Shown here: positions 25,458-38,052 of the stretch, one piece after another
How the letters are laid out: each line of letters opens with the position of its first letter
Position numbering within the stretch: the stretch's first letter is position 1
NCBI GenBank assembly: GCA_037957365.1
Contig: JARHVA010004808.1
Location: 799,001-863,000, forward strand
Direction of reading: 5' to 3'
Length of the DNA stretch: 64,000 bases
DNA from: Torreya grandis
Lineage: Eukaryota > Streptophyta > Pinopsida > Cupressales > Taxaceae
Program-made: the position numbers and the translations under genes
Notes under the pieces: generated by a model
Told to the model about the DNA's origin: nothing
What the model saw: only the letters and a program-made list of their open reading frames with translations
Databases searched by the model: none

Positions 25458-27110
25458 ATGGAGTACGTCTCTGAGTTAGAAGATTCACCTCATCCATTTG
25501 GAAGCCCTAATTTTCCTTAGATATTTCCCTAAGGAGATATGGATTTTAACACCTTTTAAGACAACAATCCAATGGCCCTTTAGTAATATCTTAACACCTC
25601 TTCTCACTATATCCTTATTTCAACTCCACCTCAAGATCCTCCTTATCACATGCCATCCCACCTTATGGAGGGTATCCCTATTGCCATGGTCATCACCCAA
25701 CCTTTGACCACCTAGGCATCTCTGTCTACTAACCCCTTTGATTTTATGGTTGATAACCAACCTATCCAACCAATTGTTACCCTTACACCTTCCATCCCTA
25801 CTAATGACTCCTCTACCTTGGGGAAAACCTAATCATTAACCCATCATGTCCCACTTTTAGTTGGGGCACCCACCACTGACATCTCCAACCTCCCCTCTAT
25901 CAAACCCATCCCATCAGTTAACACCCTCTTTACCAAGATTAGGGGTACCTATCCCTTCTACCTCACCACCCATTAGCATGAAGGTCACTACCCCCCCTCT
26001 TGTCACCAACCCAACTACCATCCACACCCAATCCATAGGGACTTCTCAGCAATTACCCATTGCACCCAACCTAGGATACATCCCTAACCCACAAGGGTAT
26101 ATACCCACTACCCAATCACCATCATCCACCTACCCTACCCAACCTCTAGCATCCACATTCCAATATGTGGTAGTCTCTCCACCACTAAGCAATTACCAAT
26201 ATGTTTCCCAACCCCAACCATAATATTAGCCTTACATTCCTTTAGGTTCACTACCTCAAATTGACCTAATGAAAATGCTCATGGATAAAATGACCAACCT
26301 TGAGTTATCCATTTCAAGAGCTCATAACATCTTATCCTATGATCAGATTTGTAAAGAACCTATTCATCCTTTTGTTCCTATTAGACCTTACCCTCCTTAA
26401 TGGGAGCTTCTAAAATTTACCAAATTTCAAAGCAAGGAGGACCCTCAACATCACCTTAGGGTTTTTATGCATGCATGTTACATGATTTCTTACAATGATG
26501 CCCTTCTCCTTCGAACTTTCCCTATGTCTTTATCTGATCTAGCACTTGACTGGTATAGTGCCCTTACCAAGCATTCCATCTTTTTCTTCACCCAACTAGT
26601 ACACATTTTCTTGGATCACTTTTCCATTAATATTTCCAAGGTATCTATCATGGACCTCTATTCTATTAGACAATTCGATGATGAGTCCATTGATAATTTT
26701 ATCACCCATTGGAGAAGCTTGATTAATCAGATTTCATTTTCCTTGCCTCAACCTAAACTTATAGAACTTTTTGCTCGAGCTTGCACCATAAATATATCTT
26801 CTACACTATGTGTCCAAATATTTAGGGCCTTTGATGAGGATTTTACCATGGCACATAAGCTAAAAAATTGTGTCATATATGAGGGTAAATTGAAGTTATG
26901 AAACAAGAACTCTACCTTCAAGACCAATGAGACCTCTTCCTCTAAACTAGGCAACCAAGCCAATACCAAAACCAAGACTAGGGGAACCATGAATTTCAGC
27001 ATCCTTAAAACTTCCCCTCCACCCAATTTCAACCAAAAAAATTCTCTCATTACCTCCAATCCAAATGCAAGAAACCCAAACCAAAACAACTAAAAATAAT
27101 TCACTCCACT
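25458..27110 (+). pseudogene. Element 1 Gag
   Basis: The likely start is ATG at 25,458 (MEYVSELEDSPHPFGSPNFP). A Pro/Thr/Ser-rich N-terminal part runs to about 26,223. The Gag core then follows: FTKFQSKEDPQHHLRVF, ALDWYSALTKHSI and ESIDNFITHWRSLINQI. These are the Tat pattern of K-F-x-G-x2-D-P-x2-H-L and W-Y. A Lys/Asn-rich tail reaches about 27,090. The core is open from 26,467 to 26,899 without a stop, while the N-terminal part has several stops and shifts. The protein would form the particle shell. Confidence 0.85.
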
Positions 27111-29366
27111 TGGAGAATCTTATACCTCAGTTCTGGAGAAGCTACTAAAATCTAACCTTATACAACTTCCACCTATCAAACATCCCCAATAATTTGATTC
27201 TTCTCAACCAACACCTACTTGGTATAATGAGAATGATCTCTATGCTTTTCATTAGGTAATTGGGCATGATTTTAGTTGATGTAATACTTTCAAGAATATT
27301 ATTTAGAGTCTTATTAACAAAGGGGAACTCATGTTGGATAATCCTAATGCCCCTCAAAATCAAGCTCTTGACATCCTCAAGAACCCTTTTCCCAACCATG
27401 CCCCTATCAAAGCCAAGGATACATAGGTCGAGTGCTTTCATAATGCCCACATGATCAACATGGTTTGTAATACACCTACCCATGAGGACCTAATTAGCCA
27501 ATCTACCCATTCCTCCCCCACTTCACTTACCAAGGTCATGGAGTCACCTTACCCTCCTTTGGATAGCAAAACCAAAGAAGTTAATTTTTCCCTAGCTACC
27601 CTCATAGAATTTTTGGAATCATCACATACTTCCTCAACTAGTATATCTGGGCAAATCAAAATTCCTAATTTTCCACCTCTACCAACTACCTAACAAACTA
27701 CTACTCCTATGGATATTTTCCCTTAAAGAGGAGTATTCTTACCCATGCCTACTATGGATGAACCATTTATCTCATACTTGCTTCCCTCACTTCAAGAGAT
27801 TAACTAGCCTACCAAGCATCCCACCCAACCTACAAGTCTATATGTTGCATCCACTACCCATGGATTAGGACTAGTACACAAACCTTTTTCCACATTATTA
27901 CAAAAATGGGAAGTTACCTTGAAACTAGACATGGATTGAGTCACTTTCTAGCAATAGTTAGGGCTTCCCTCCATTAACAAACCTGAACCATCAAGCACAC
28001 CTCTAACCAACCAATCCATCATCTCTCCATTACCTCTTAAACCAATCTGAACCTCCAACAACCCCTCAGCTTCTCAATCAACCAAAAAATCCACCACCTC
28101 ACCAACAAAACTTTAAAAAATATTTGTGCCTTCCCTACTTAAAGTTTGGTTCACCCATCTTTGAAAGTAGACTTAAATTTACCCAAGCCTATAACCATAT
28201 CTTGACCCACACCAACCAAAAGGACAAAAACATTGAAAGAACACATCACTAAGCCTCTACCTCCCTCTACCTTTCCCTCTATCCTAGGGCCCCATCCTTC
28301 CACTTTACTCAAAAAAAACCCTTTCAACATATGTCACCCACTACTATTGATTATGCTAGCACATTTATTATATTATGCATCATTCTTTCTCAAATCACAA
28401 CTAATAAGACCACCAAATTTTGCCACCACTACTACCAATGTGCCTAGGCCAAAACCATCCACCCAAACCACTTTACCCAAGTCATCTCTCACCGAACTTA
28501 TTACTACCCACACACCCATCTTACCAACCAAAACCATGAGCCTAAAACCTTCCTTACCTCTAGTAGAATCCTATACAACCATTCTTCAAATGTTAGTATA
28601 GACATCCTACCTTACATTACCTCCCATCAGACCTTTTGATCCTTTTGGTTCGAAGCCAACCTGGTTCAATGACCATCAAATTTTTTCCTATCATAGGATA
28701 CTTGGGCATGAGACAAAGAATTAAAATGCTCTCCAAGCCATTATCCACCAACTCTATGATGAGGATGATCTTTTGGTAGATGACCTTCCATTCATTCCTC
28801 CACCATTACACCCAACAACTAGCCACCCACATATTCTTAATCCCCCACTCTCACCTAAGAGTGATAAAGAATATACCCAAACCCCCATCACACCTTCCCC
28901 CTCTATCCATACCATTAATGTGGTCACATAATCACAATAAAAGGATAAAGGGAAGGCCAAAGTGTCCATTCCATGGACATATCTACCAACTCACCCTATA
29001 CCTAACTAGACCTAAACCTCTATGCTTGTAGCTAAGCCCAAAGTTACTATCTTAGGCACATTAGGGATTAACCCCTCTGAATCCATTAGGAGGGCCATCC
29101 TTAAACAACTCCACTAGACCCTTACTAAAATGAGCCTCTATGAGCTCATTTCCACCTCACCCCATCATTGTCAAGCCATGATCAAGGTTATGTAAGCCAT
29201 TGAAATCAGATTGGGGGATTCCGAACCCATAGAGGCCTTTATTGGTGCTCTTCAACTCTCCACTCTTGTTACCTTTAAGGACTTAGAGATACCTTATATC
29301 CACCCTGAAGACCTAGATCCCCCTCTTTTTATTACATCCCACATTAACCAAACCCACATCAAATAG
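27111..29366 (+). pseudogene. Element 1 Gag-protease linker with two knuckle-like repeats
   Basis: This long Pro/Ser/Thr-rich linker contains two similar knuckle-like units. At about 27,219: WYNENDLYAFH, then VIGHDFS, Cys, NTFKNII. At about 28,660: WFNDHQIFSYHRILGHE, then NALQAIIHQLYDEDDLL. Both fit the half-knuckle before protease in Tat elements (Y-x2-H-x4-G-H-x4-C-x2-L-K-x2-I). Only the first keeps its Cys. Between them lies low-complexity Pro/Thr sequence. A conserved pre-protease segment (LGTLGINPSESIRRAILKQL) is at about 29,052. Stops are mostly TAA and TAG. Confidence 0.6.
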
Positions 29367-29700
29367 GTTATGATCGATAAGGGAGCCAATATCAATATTA
29401 TCTCTTCCCATACCTATGAGCAACTTAAGCTATCAGACAATGTCATGTCTAAAAATTTAGTGATATTTTGGTCCTTTAATGACACTATGACCACTACCTT
29501 GGGAACTATCATCCTCCACATTTGGCTAGGACCTCACATTCTCCTTGAACTCTTCTATGTAGTCAAAGGTGAATTCTAGTACAATTTTTTACTTGAGAGA
29601 CCTTGGATTTGTGTCATGGAATGTGTACCTTCTACCCTCCACCATTGCATCAAGTTTGAACACAAAGGTCAAGTTGTTACCATACAAGCTGACCCTAGCC
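29367..29700 (+). pseudogene. Element 1 aspartic protease
   Basis: The retropepsin domain reads VMIDKGANINIISSHTYEQL. The family motif D-G/N/S-G is D-K-G here, so the catalytic turn is altered although the Asp remains. TTTLGTIILHI, GPHILLELFYVVKGEF and LLERPWICVMECVPSTLHHC follow, matching the flap and the G-R-P-W-I-x5-V-P-S-T-L-H end. One TAG interrupts it near 29,578. It would cleave the Gag-Pol precursor. Confidence 0.85.
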
Positions 29701-30599
29701 CTTTTATAGCATGTAATATGACTTACCAACCTAATGGTGTTCTTCTACCTCCATCCAAAGCATTGCAAACAACCACCATCAAACCTCCACCCATAGAAGT
29801 CAAAGCCATTACTTCTTTCCCTTCCATTGAGGCCTCTACCAGCTTATCTATACCCATAGATCAGATACCCATCACTAATCCTATAGAACCTACCTTCTAA
29901 CACCTTACCCTTGGAGAATATCATCTCCTCACCCTTGATTCCCTCATTACTCCCCAATAATATGGGAAACTCAATGACCAACTAGGTTATGACCCCAATA
30001 TTAGATCTATTACCCCCTTAGGTCCTCTAAGATATCAAACCCACTTTATCTATAGCAGAATTAACAAGCTACTTAACATTGTCATCACTCCCTCTCTACC
30101 TCAACCATTCACCTCCACCTTCTTTTATTTGGACAACCCTGACTTCACCAAGTTTTACCTTCATAGGTGTGCCTAGAAGGGATTTAGTTTAGGATGATTT
30201 GAGCATAACCCACACACATTAACCTTGATTGAGACTCAAAAACCTCATGAGAATCATGGCCTCAAATTCATTTTACCCAATAATAAGAAGGCTAAACAAA
30301 CTACCCCTACCATTGTCGAAGAAGAAACCCCTTCTTCATCAACACCCCCTCCACCTATGGGTGAGGATGAGGACATCATCCCACCCAAATTTTTTTTTCA
30401 TCAACATGATTACCCTCAGATCCATAGCTTATCAAAAGGAATGGTCATTCATATCCATCACTTTGACCCATCTTAAACTCATGGGAGAAGACTCTCCTAC
30501 CATTAACACTATTCAATGTCAAGATGATAATGTCATTCTCACCCACCTTGGTGCACCAGATTCCTCCATCCACAAATCTTTACCTCTAGAAACCTAAAC

Positions 30600-31490
30600 C
30601 ATGTTGAATGAATCTACCATGGATGTTGACATAAGCACTTTGAACAACCCCCATATCATCAAACTCAGCCAAACTCTCACCTTTGAGGAACTATAGGACT
30701 TCTCCACTTTCCTCCAAGACCATAATATTGCATTCACCTGGTCATATGTTGATATGCCCATTATTGACCCATCTATTACCATCCATAACATTATAACCAA
30801 TCATAATGCTAAACCTATCAATTAGAAACTTCATCAAATGCACCCTTTCATAACCCTCCTTGTCAAAGAAGAGCTTCAACACCTCCTTTTTGTCAACCTT
30901 ATTCAACCCATTAATTATCCCTGATGGGTTTCAAACATCACACCTATCATTAAATCCATAAGGGGATTATGTATCTATGTGGACTTTCATGACCTCAACC
31001 TCACTTACCCAAAAGATGACTTTTCTCTACCTAGCATTGACCAACTTGTTGATCTTACAGCAGGCCACAAGATGTTATCACTCGTGGATGGATTTTTAGG
31101 TTATAATTAGATTTTGATTGCCCCTAAAGATTAGCAAAAAAACTACCTTTATCACCCCATGAGGGACTTTCTATTACAAAGTCATGCCCTTTAGTCTTAA
31201 TAATGTTGGCATAACCTACCAATGTGTCATGACCTATATTTTCCATGATCTTATCCATACAATCATTAAAGACTATGTGGATGACCTTCTTGGGAAGTTC
31301 AAGCTTCATAAAGACCATTTAGTCATTCTCAAGATTATCTTTCAGTGACTTATCCATTATCACATCCACCTCAATCCCAAGAAATGTGTTTTTTGGGTCT
31401 TGTTAGGTAAACTTCTTGGCTTCATCATTTCCCTTTCAGGAATTGAAGTTGATCTAGCCAAAATCCTCTACAAATGAGGCTTAGATGGCC
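30600..31490 (+). pseudogene. Element 1 reverse transcriptase
   Basis: The pre-RT segment (FTWSYVDMPIIDPSITIHNI, about 30,735) is typical of Tat elements. The RT core follows. WVSNITPIIKS leads to YVDFHDLN and YPKDDFSLPSIDQLVD (about 31,006). LVDGFLGYN (31,085), normally MDGYSGYNQI, carries the first catalytic Asp. YVDDLLGKF has the YVDD box intact at 31,274-31,285. The domain ends with NPKKCVFWV and GFIISLSGIEVDLAKIL (about 31,460). Stops include TGA at YP-x-W (30,922) and TAG for Gln. The thumb/connection and all of RNase H are missing: the frame passes straight into integrase. Confidence 0.9.
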
Positions 31491-32605
31491 TCCTATTCTA
31501 TTGCCTCCATGGTTCAGAAGCCCCTCATGCCATCAAAGAGACACACAATGGCATATATAGGGGTCACTTTAGTGGCCTCATTATGGCCAAGTGTATCCTT
31601 TGCTTGGGCTATTAATGGCCTACCCTTAACCAAGATTGTTGTGATTATGTGAAAAAGTGCATCAAATGTCAATAACATGTTGATTTACATCACACACCTA
31701 GCAAAAGTCTTCATATTTATATAGACTTTTGGCCCTTCTCATAATGGGGTCTAGACCTTATTGGTGAAATCAACTCCCACTCTTCAGAATGACATCATTC
31801 TATCATTACCACAACTGAATATTTTACCAAATGGGTGGAGGTTATTCCACTTGTCTTGACAAAAGCTAAAAAGATTATCGAATTCATCACCCATCATATC
31901 ATCTACCATTTTGGTGTTCCCTATAAGATCATCACCAATAATGGAAAATCTTTCAAAAATAAACAAGCTCAAGGCCTTTCTGATGTATTTGGTATTAAAC
32001 TTAGTTTTTATCACCTTATCACCCACAAGCAAATAGACAAGTTGAAGCCTCTAACAAAACCCTTAACAACATGCTTACCAAAATGGTCAATGCCTCAGGT
32101 TGGGATTAGCACTTGCACATCCCCTTCTCCCTATGGGCATATCATACTAGCATCTGAACACCCACTAGTGCTACACCTTTTTCTCTTTTCTTTAGAGCTA
32201 AGGTCATCTTACCTCTTGAAATTCAAATACCTTCTCTTTGCATATCTTTGTACAACCTCATTTCAAAAGATGATTAACATCAAGAATGTTTAGCCCAACT
32301 CAAGCTACTTGATGAACATTGTTTAACTGCTCTTTCCCATCTTTGTGTTTATCAAGAGTGAATTAAACAAGCCTATAACAAACACCTAAAAGTGTAAGAA
32401 TTTAATATTGGAGATCTTATCCTTAAAGAAAATTAGAATGTCGCCAACATAAAGAAAAAAATGGGGAAATTTTTATTTCAATTGGCTTGGACCCTACATC
32501 ATAACCCATAAGTATGAATCAGGAGCTTATCGATTATCCTCTCTCAAAGGAAAGCCAGAACTTGAGCCTCTCAATGCTTCACATCTACATCCTTTTTATT
32601 GTTAA
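31491..32605 (+). pseudogene. Element 1 integrase, end of Pol
   Basis: It starts LDGLLFYCLHGSEAPHAIKE, the segment ahead of the zinc domain. The HHCC zinc domain reads ETHNGIYRGHFSG, then CCDYVKKCIKCQ (31,531-31,675). The catalytic core has GLDLIGEI (first Asp present), YFTKWVEVIPL and a second motif ITNNGKSF, where the usual Asp is Asn. It becomes hard to follow around the third residue (Glu). The C-terminus reads GAYRLSSLKG, then LNASHLHPFYC, with a natural-looking TAA at 32,603-32,605. This matches the usual L-N-A-x-H/Y-L-K-x-Y-Y end of Tat polyproteins. The 152-codon open stretch at 31,835-32,293 covers most of the core. Confidence 0.85.
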
Positions 32606-34619
32606 AAGAAAGTTTGAGATCACCATTTTTCTAACTTAAGGTCATCCCTTGCATACCATATTTCATTTTCCTCTTTTAGGGGCAGCTAACTAAAACTAAA
32701 TCATGTGATTATTACTCGTAAGCATAGCCTAATCTTGAACTTTGGGTACCACGGCTCTACCTAAGGCATGATTCTCATAATACTTCCCTTCTCTTTGAGA
32801 AGGGGTTCTTATGGTTGTTATCACCTATACCCTTTTCACCTACTAAACTTTTAGGTTAGCTTATTTTTGCCTTCATAAAGATCATCCATTGAGCATAAAT
32901 ATATAATTATATGTGAATAAAAATCAATCAAAGGTAAGAGTAGTAGCAAAAGTCAAAAACAAATCATGGGTCACCCCTAGCATCCACAGACTACTCCCTT
33001 GAAGGACAGCTATTGGAAATCATTTGAAATTACAAAAACATAAGGTGGATTGCTCCCTAGAAGGATAACTATCAAAAGCATTTGAAACATAAACTTAGAA
33101 AACTCCCTTGAAGGATGACTAAGAAAAATATTTGTCAAACACTAGTAATTTTTGGAAGCTTCCCACATCAATCAACTTCCCCAACCCTAAAGCAAAAAAA
33201 AATAGAAAAATACCCTCAAGCGAAAGCAACCAAATTTTTTAAACCACAATCAGCTCTCATATCAGCAATAATCTTAGAAAAAGCCATAATCAACTCTCTT
33301 TAGTAGACTTCTCACATCGCTTAATCTACACTTTGTATATAAACATAGACTTGTCTATACTACCTCTTTGGGAAGCCTACAGAAAAGGCATACTAGTCTT
33401 ACAAAATAGTTTTAGTTTCACCCATTCTCCCTCCACATATCACATATGCATGGGACTATGAGCTTAATTCACGTCCTGATCAAGATGCCTCATTATCAAC
33501 ATTAAGCATGCTAATGTGAATCACTTGAAAGGCTTATCTTCAATAATCTAAAATCCAAATTTGGGTTTCATGTTAGTCCTTGCCAATAAAAAGGCATTAT
33601 GTTCCTTATTCATGGGTGTGCACCTCATGATTCTACTTAGTCTCCTATACATCTAGTTTTTTAATCACTTGTTTCATGTATTCACATTTTACCTATATCA
33701 TCATGTAAAATAAACATCACATCCATGACATAAATATCATCCATCATATAAACTACATCATCTATCTCTCTATATGGATAGACCATGAGCATCCAATTAA
33801 CCTATTATCACATCACATAAACTTATAAAGTGTATCATTTACAATAATAAAATACATCATAGCACATACCATTTACTATTTTATCCATCTAATCAAAATA
33901 TCTTATCATATCCATAAATTGAATAAATCAAACAAACATCATCATGAACTATCTCGAAGAACACACATCTACGCTATGTAAACATCATAAAATAAGTAAA
34001 GCCATAAACCATAAACATACACATCATATGGGCTTTAAGCATAAAATCATATCAATCAATCACATCAATCCATGCATTGTAACAAAGAAATCATAACATG
34101 TCACCATCCATAATTAATCCATATGATGTGACAAGGCACTAAACATTAATATAGCATCAACACATCCACAATAACAAAAAGACATTAGCATATCCATCAA
34201 TATCATATAAACATCATGACATCTATAAATAACAAAGCAATAAACAATCTTCACCACATGTTGAAACCTACATAAGGAAACATATGCTCATTAAATCATT
34301 AGCATAGACATCATCACAAATATCATCATAATCATAAGTGAACAAAAGTTATCTCACCACATGACTAGCTAGGTTAGTCCACACCATCATGAGCATAACC
34401 ATAATCAATATAAACATTCATCAATAATCCTCATAACCATCAAAGCCATCAATAAATCAACAAATAAACTAGGATCATATATCTAAAATCATGAATCTAT
34501 AATCATTAATAAATATCATCATGGGTATACAATAATATACATGTATCTCTCTCAAAATGTAGATCTTACATCATCATCATGTAGGCCAGAATCAAAAATC
34601 ATATATCATTTATCAATTA
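32606..34619. other. Element 1 region between Pol and antisense gene
   Basis: No coding trace is seen. It holds a three-copy degenerate tandem repeat at 32,994-33,142 and, from about 33,640, a long ATC/CAT-rich, G-poor stretch. In the antisense gene's orientation this is its downstream side. Confidence 0.5.
32994..33142. repeat. Degenerate tandem repeat, three 50-59-bp units
   Basis: Units start at 32,994, 33,053 and 33,103. Each opens with CTCCCTTGAAGGA-like sequence followed by a GCATTTGAAA-like middle. Copies are diverged. Confidence 0.7.
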
Positions 34620-34620
34620 G
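33640..34620. repeat. Cryptic ATC/CATA-rich low-complexity tract
   Basis: For nearly 1 kb the plus strand is dominated by short words such as ATCATA, CATCAT and ATAAAC, and G is notably rare. It is not a clean microsatellite. It looks like old, slipped simple sequence. Confidence 0.6.
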
Positions 34621-36385
34621 GCCCCTAAATCACTTAGAGCACCTACACCACTACCACTGGCCCCATTTGGACATGTACTTGATGGTGGTCCCCCTTAAAT
34701 CCCTATTTGCCCAATTGTAGTAACCCACTATCTTAGAGTAGCTAGTGCAGCCCCACCACCCAAACTAGCTCTATACTCTATAAATCTCATGGCATGGGGT
34801 AACTGATCAACCACTATCACCTCATAATATTGAATCTCCTATATAATCACTAGATATCATGCCCATGGCACTGAATCTAGTTGCCCTCTTGCTATTGTAC
34901 CTACCATTTTAACCCCAATTTGTCTTGGTAAGGAGCCAATCTAACCCTAAAAAGTGGCCACCTACCCCTATAAATCTATGAATTAGGCCTATGCCTAGTC
35001 CCTCTCTACCATCACTACCCCCACCTACCCTTGTAGTGTCATGATCTAGCCTTACAAAGTGGCCACCTATCCCTATGAGGTAGCTATCTATGTTTGGGTT
35101 GCTATTGCCTATGCATCACCCTACACTTATGTCACCACTGGATCAACATCCATGGCTTGATGACCACCATCCCCCAATAAAAAATCCATTGTGGCATACC
35201 TACCCTAATACTAGGCTATGTAACCATTAGCAATACCTACATCATCGACCTGGCCTCCCACTAGTAACTCCTTGAAGTCACACACTATGTCTTATGGTTG
35301 TGGCTTAGGTAGCAAGAACTCAGCCTCCTCTCTTTGGTACCTCAGTGTGTTAGGTGAAATACCTTATACCAAGCCAAACTATCTCTATACCTAGTTGAAT
35401 GGGATCAACTCCATCTCCATCTCTCTCTTCTCATATACCCACCTCTAGCTCTGTATCCCTATGGTATGATACCTAAATCCTACCCACGGTGGCCACCTAA
35501 CATATGATCACCATATGACATCCCCTAGCACTAAACCCTCTAAGACATCTTAAAACCACTCAATATCCTTGGATCTACCACCTAATCCTATGTAGGCCAC
35601 TACTCTCCTCCACCGCATGAAGTCAACAACATAATTGGTCAATGCATGAGTATCCTCTAGTAGTCCTAAAGGTCTCAATACCAAAATGTGCTCAAAAGCC
35701 CAATAATGTAGAACAAATTTAACACTAATCTTGTAGCACCTATGCACTCTAAAGGCCCATAGCTCTCTATAAATCTACATAAGCAAGACTTGTGCCCACC
35801 CAAAAATGGTCCTCCCCAGAAGCATCTCCACTAACACATCAAGAAGTATGGAAATTGGCCACCCATGGAGTCTAGAAGCACAAAACTCATCAAACCCATC
35901 ATCATCATCATCATTAAGCACCTATCCCTAGGAGCCCTTTGATACAATGGACCATACCTAAATCCACCCACATGGAACTATGCATGAACTCAATCTACAC
36001 CATATAAGAGGTCCACGTGGTAATCTAACTCATCACTCTCTATGTGGTATATGGGATCTCCTTGGATAGGAAATCTAGTGATCCTAGTCACATCCTTTAG
36101 TAGGATGGTGATCTCTCTGATAGGCAACTAGAAGATGTTTATCACAAGATCCCATCTCTCAATGAGTACGATAACCATAGTTGGGTCTCATGGTACATGA
36201 TGATAGTGATGCATCATACCTAAGCCCATATCCTCCATATGTCTCCACTTTTTAGCAATCATCACATCTTGAACCATGATAAATAGTATGGGAACTTGGT
36301 CCCTTATTTGAATCCGGTCACGAGCATGTAAAACCAATCATCTTAGTATGAACACTAAGTTAAATACCAACCTATATCTATATTT
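34620..36385 (-). pseudogene. Antisense plant mobile domain (PMD, aminotransferase-like) gene in Element 1
   Basis: Read on the minus strand, that is, against Gag-Pol. PMD proteins (MAIN/MAIL type) are plant nuclear proteins; related domains occur in transposons. In order: LVLHARDRIQIRDQVPILF (about 36,350-36,290); PTMVIVLIERWDLVINIF, TAG, LPIREITILLKDVTRITRFP (36,200-36,080), the family's L-x-E-R-W-x-P-E-T-H-T-F-H-x-P-x-G-E-M-T-x-T-L-x-D-V-x-L-G-L-P block; VLHYWAFEHILVLRPLGL (about 35,710), the second conserved block; FMRWRRVVAYIGL; a V-x-W-x-P-Y-like VIWWSYVRWPP; and FGLVQGISP near 35,360, the F-G-x-Q-x-I-P end. A Gly/Ala/Thr-rich tail with many TAG codons reaches about 34,620. Frameshifts and stops make it non-functional. 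The longest open piece is 35,550-35,747. Confidence 0.82.
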
Positions 36386-38038
36386 TATAATCACACCCTC
36401 AATTATTGATGGTTCTTTGAACTATCAATGGTCCTTATGCCCCCTTTTGGCCCTTGGGTTTTACCATTGATGATTGGGTCCAACCATCGATGGTCACTAT
36501 GTGTGACCATCGATGGTGTGACCTTTGAACCTTAGACCTCTAAAAACCTTACCATCATTGTTTCCTACCACACTAACCTACCCACAACCAATGTATAGTC
36601 CATTCCCAACCCAACACACCTTTACACTATCAATTTCACTAAAATCTTTCCTTAATTACATAAAACACAAAAACTAGGGCAAAAAACTAGTTTTAAACCC
36701 TAAACAAATCATCCCACATTCTCTACAAATGAACCTTAAACACAACTAATTACACTATCCTATCAATTTTAGAACACCTCATACTTTATTCCATGATTAT
36801 TGACATGGTGAGAGCCCATGTCCCTCCACTTGGATATACCCTCATCCACCCTCCATCTCAACAAACACTAGCTCAAAAAATACCAACTTAACTAATCACC
36901 ACTCCTCTACTCAATCAACCCTCAATACAGAAACACCAAAGTAAGAAACATGGAGGTAAAAATGTTAAAAGGTGAAAATAAATTTGCACTTTCACTTTGT
37001 ATATTTTGGCTTTTAAGGTTTCCCCTTGACCATCGATATTTGACCCTTCAAAACTATGATCATCTACAATCAAGGTCCCACATTTTTTCTTCACTAACAC
37101 CCACCTAGGTGTTACCCTCTTATGAGATCACCTCATCTCCACTTAACATACCAGAACTTGACCTTTCTAAGAGTACCCTTCTCTAACTGACCTAATTAAC
37201 CATGTCCACCTCAATATTGGCCATTATAATCAAGACTATCACACTTAGTCACATTTAGTGCACAACTCAGGCAATCTACTTACCCCACTTTTTTAAGCAC
37301 TCACCTAATCACTATCTTTCCAATTAATAACTACATTTGGCCTAAATTTTTTATGGGATCCTACATCCCCTAAACTATATAGGTAACATCTACTTGCCTA
37401 GTGCATAAGGAGTCAGCTTGGCCACACCCCAACCCACCCATTTACCTGCATCTACCTCAACATTGATCATTTTTACCACACTATTCACATGTTTTACAAT
37501 GACTTTGTGTGGGTCATTTTGACCACACTGATCGACCTTGGCATGTTCACTATTTTTGCACTACCTAGTGCAAAAACCAGACCATTTGTGTCATTTTGGG
37601 AGCACTTCCTACCTCATATAGCGATCACACATTGACCCATATGGTGTTTTATTGAGAGCACTTCCTACCTTGGATACCCACCAAAACACTCAAATCTACC
37701 TTGGAGACTAACAAGTGTATCCCACTACCATGCCTATAGTAGTCTCATGATCCACTGGTCCCTTGTCTTCTTTACACTAACCTTATTTTCATTAACATTA
37801 GCAAATTTAGTCTTTATACAATCTAAAACTATTGCACTTAGTCATTTTTAATGCACATGTCCTACATCTCACTCACCAGCTACCATATCTCACTTATCAA
37901 ACATTGACCCAATTCCATTTTGCCTCATCACTTCTTAATTTGAAGGTAGCACCTCCTCCCATTATTAGGGCAACCTTGACCTTTACCATACCCAACTTCT
38001 ATTTTTGTTTTGTAGCTTGTCAACTTAAGCCACATAAC
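36386..38038. other. Element 1 region upstream of the antisense gene, to the polypurine tract
   Basis: No coding sequence is seen. It contains ACCATCGATGGT twice (36,483-36,494 and 36,506-36,517) with related half-sites at about 36,400-36,470. It also has a 15-bp direct repeat, GAGCACTTCCTACCT, near 37,597 and 37,656. If the antisense gene was ever expressed on its own, its promoter should lie in the left part of this stretch. Confidence 0.5.
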
Positions 38039-38050
38039 AAAAAGGGGGCA
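38039..38050 (+). other. Element 1 polypurine tract
   Basis: AAAAAGGGGGCA lies two bases before the 3' LTR. It is the expected plus-strand priming site and confirms plus orientation. Element 2 has a very similar AAGGGGGGCAAAA beside its own 3' LTR. Confidence 0.85.
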
Positions 38051-38052
38051 AA

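Noticed and set aside
25861..26223. 120-codon Pro/Thr/Ser frame considered as a separate gene
   Set aside because: It is in the right place and of the right composition for the N-terminal part of Element 1 Gag, so it is included there.
28754..28969. 71-codon Gly/Ser/Trp-rich minus-strand frame
   Set aside because: It is the antisense shadow of the Pro/Thr/His-rich Gag-protease linker on the plus strand.
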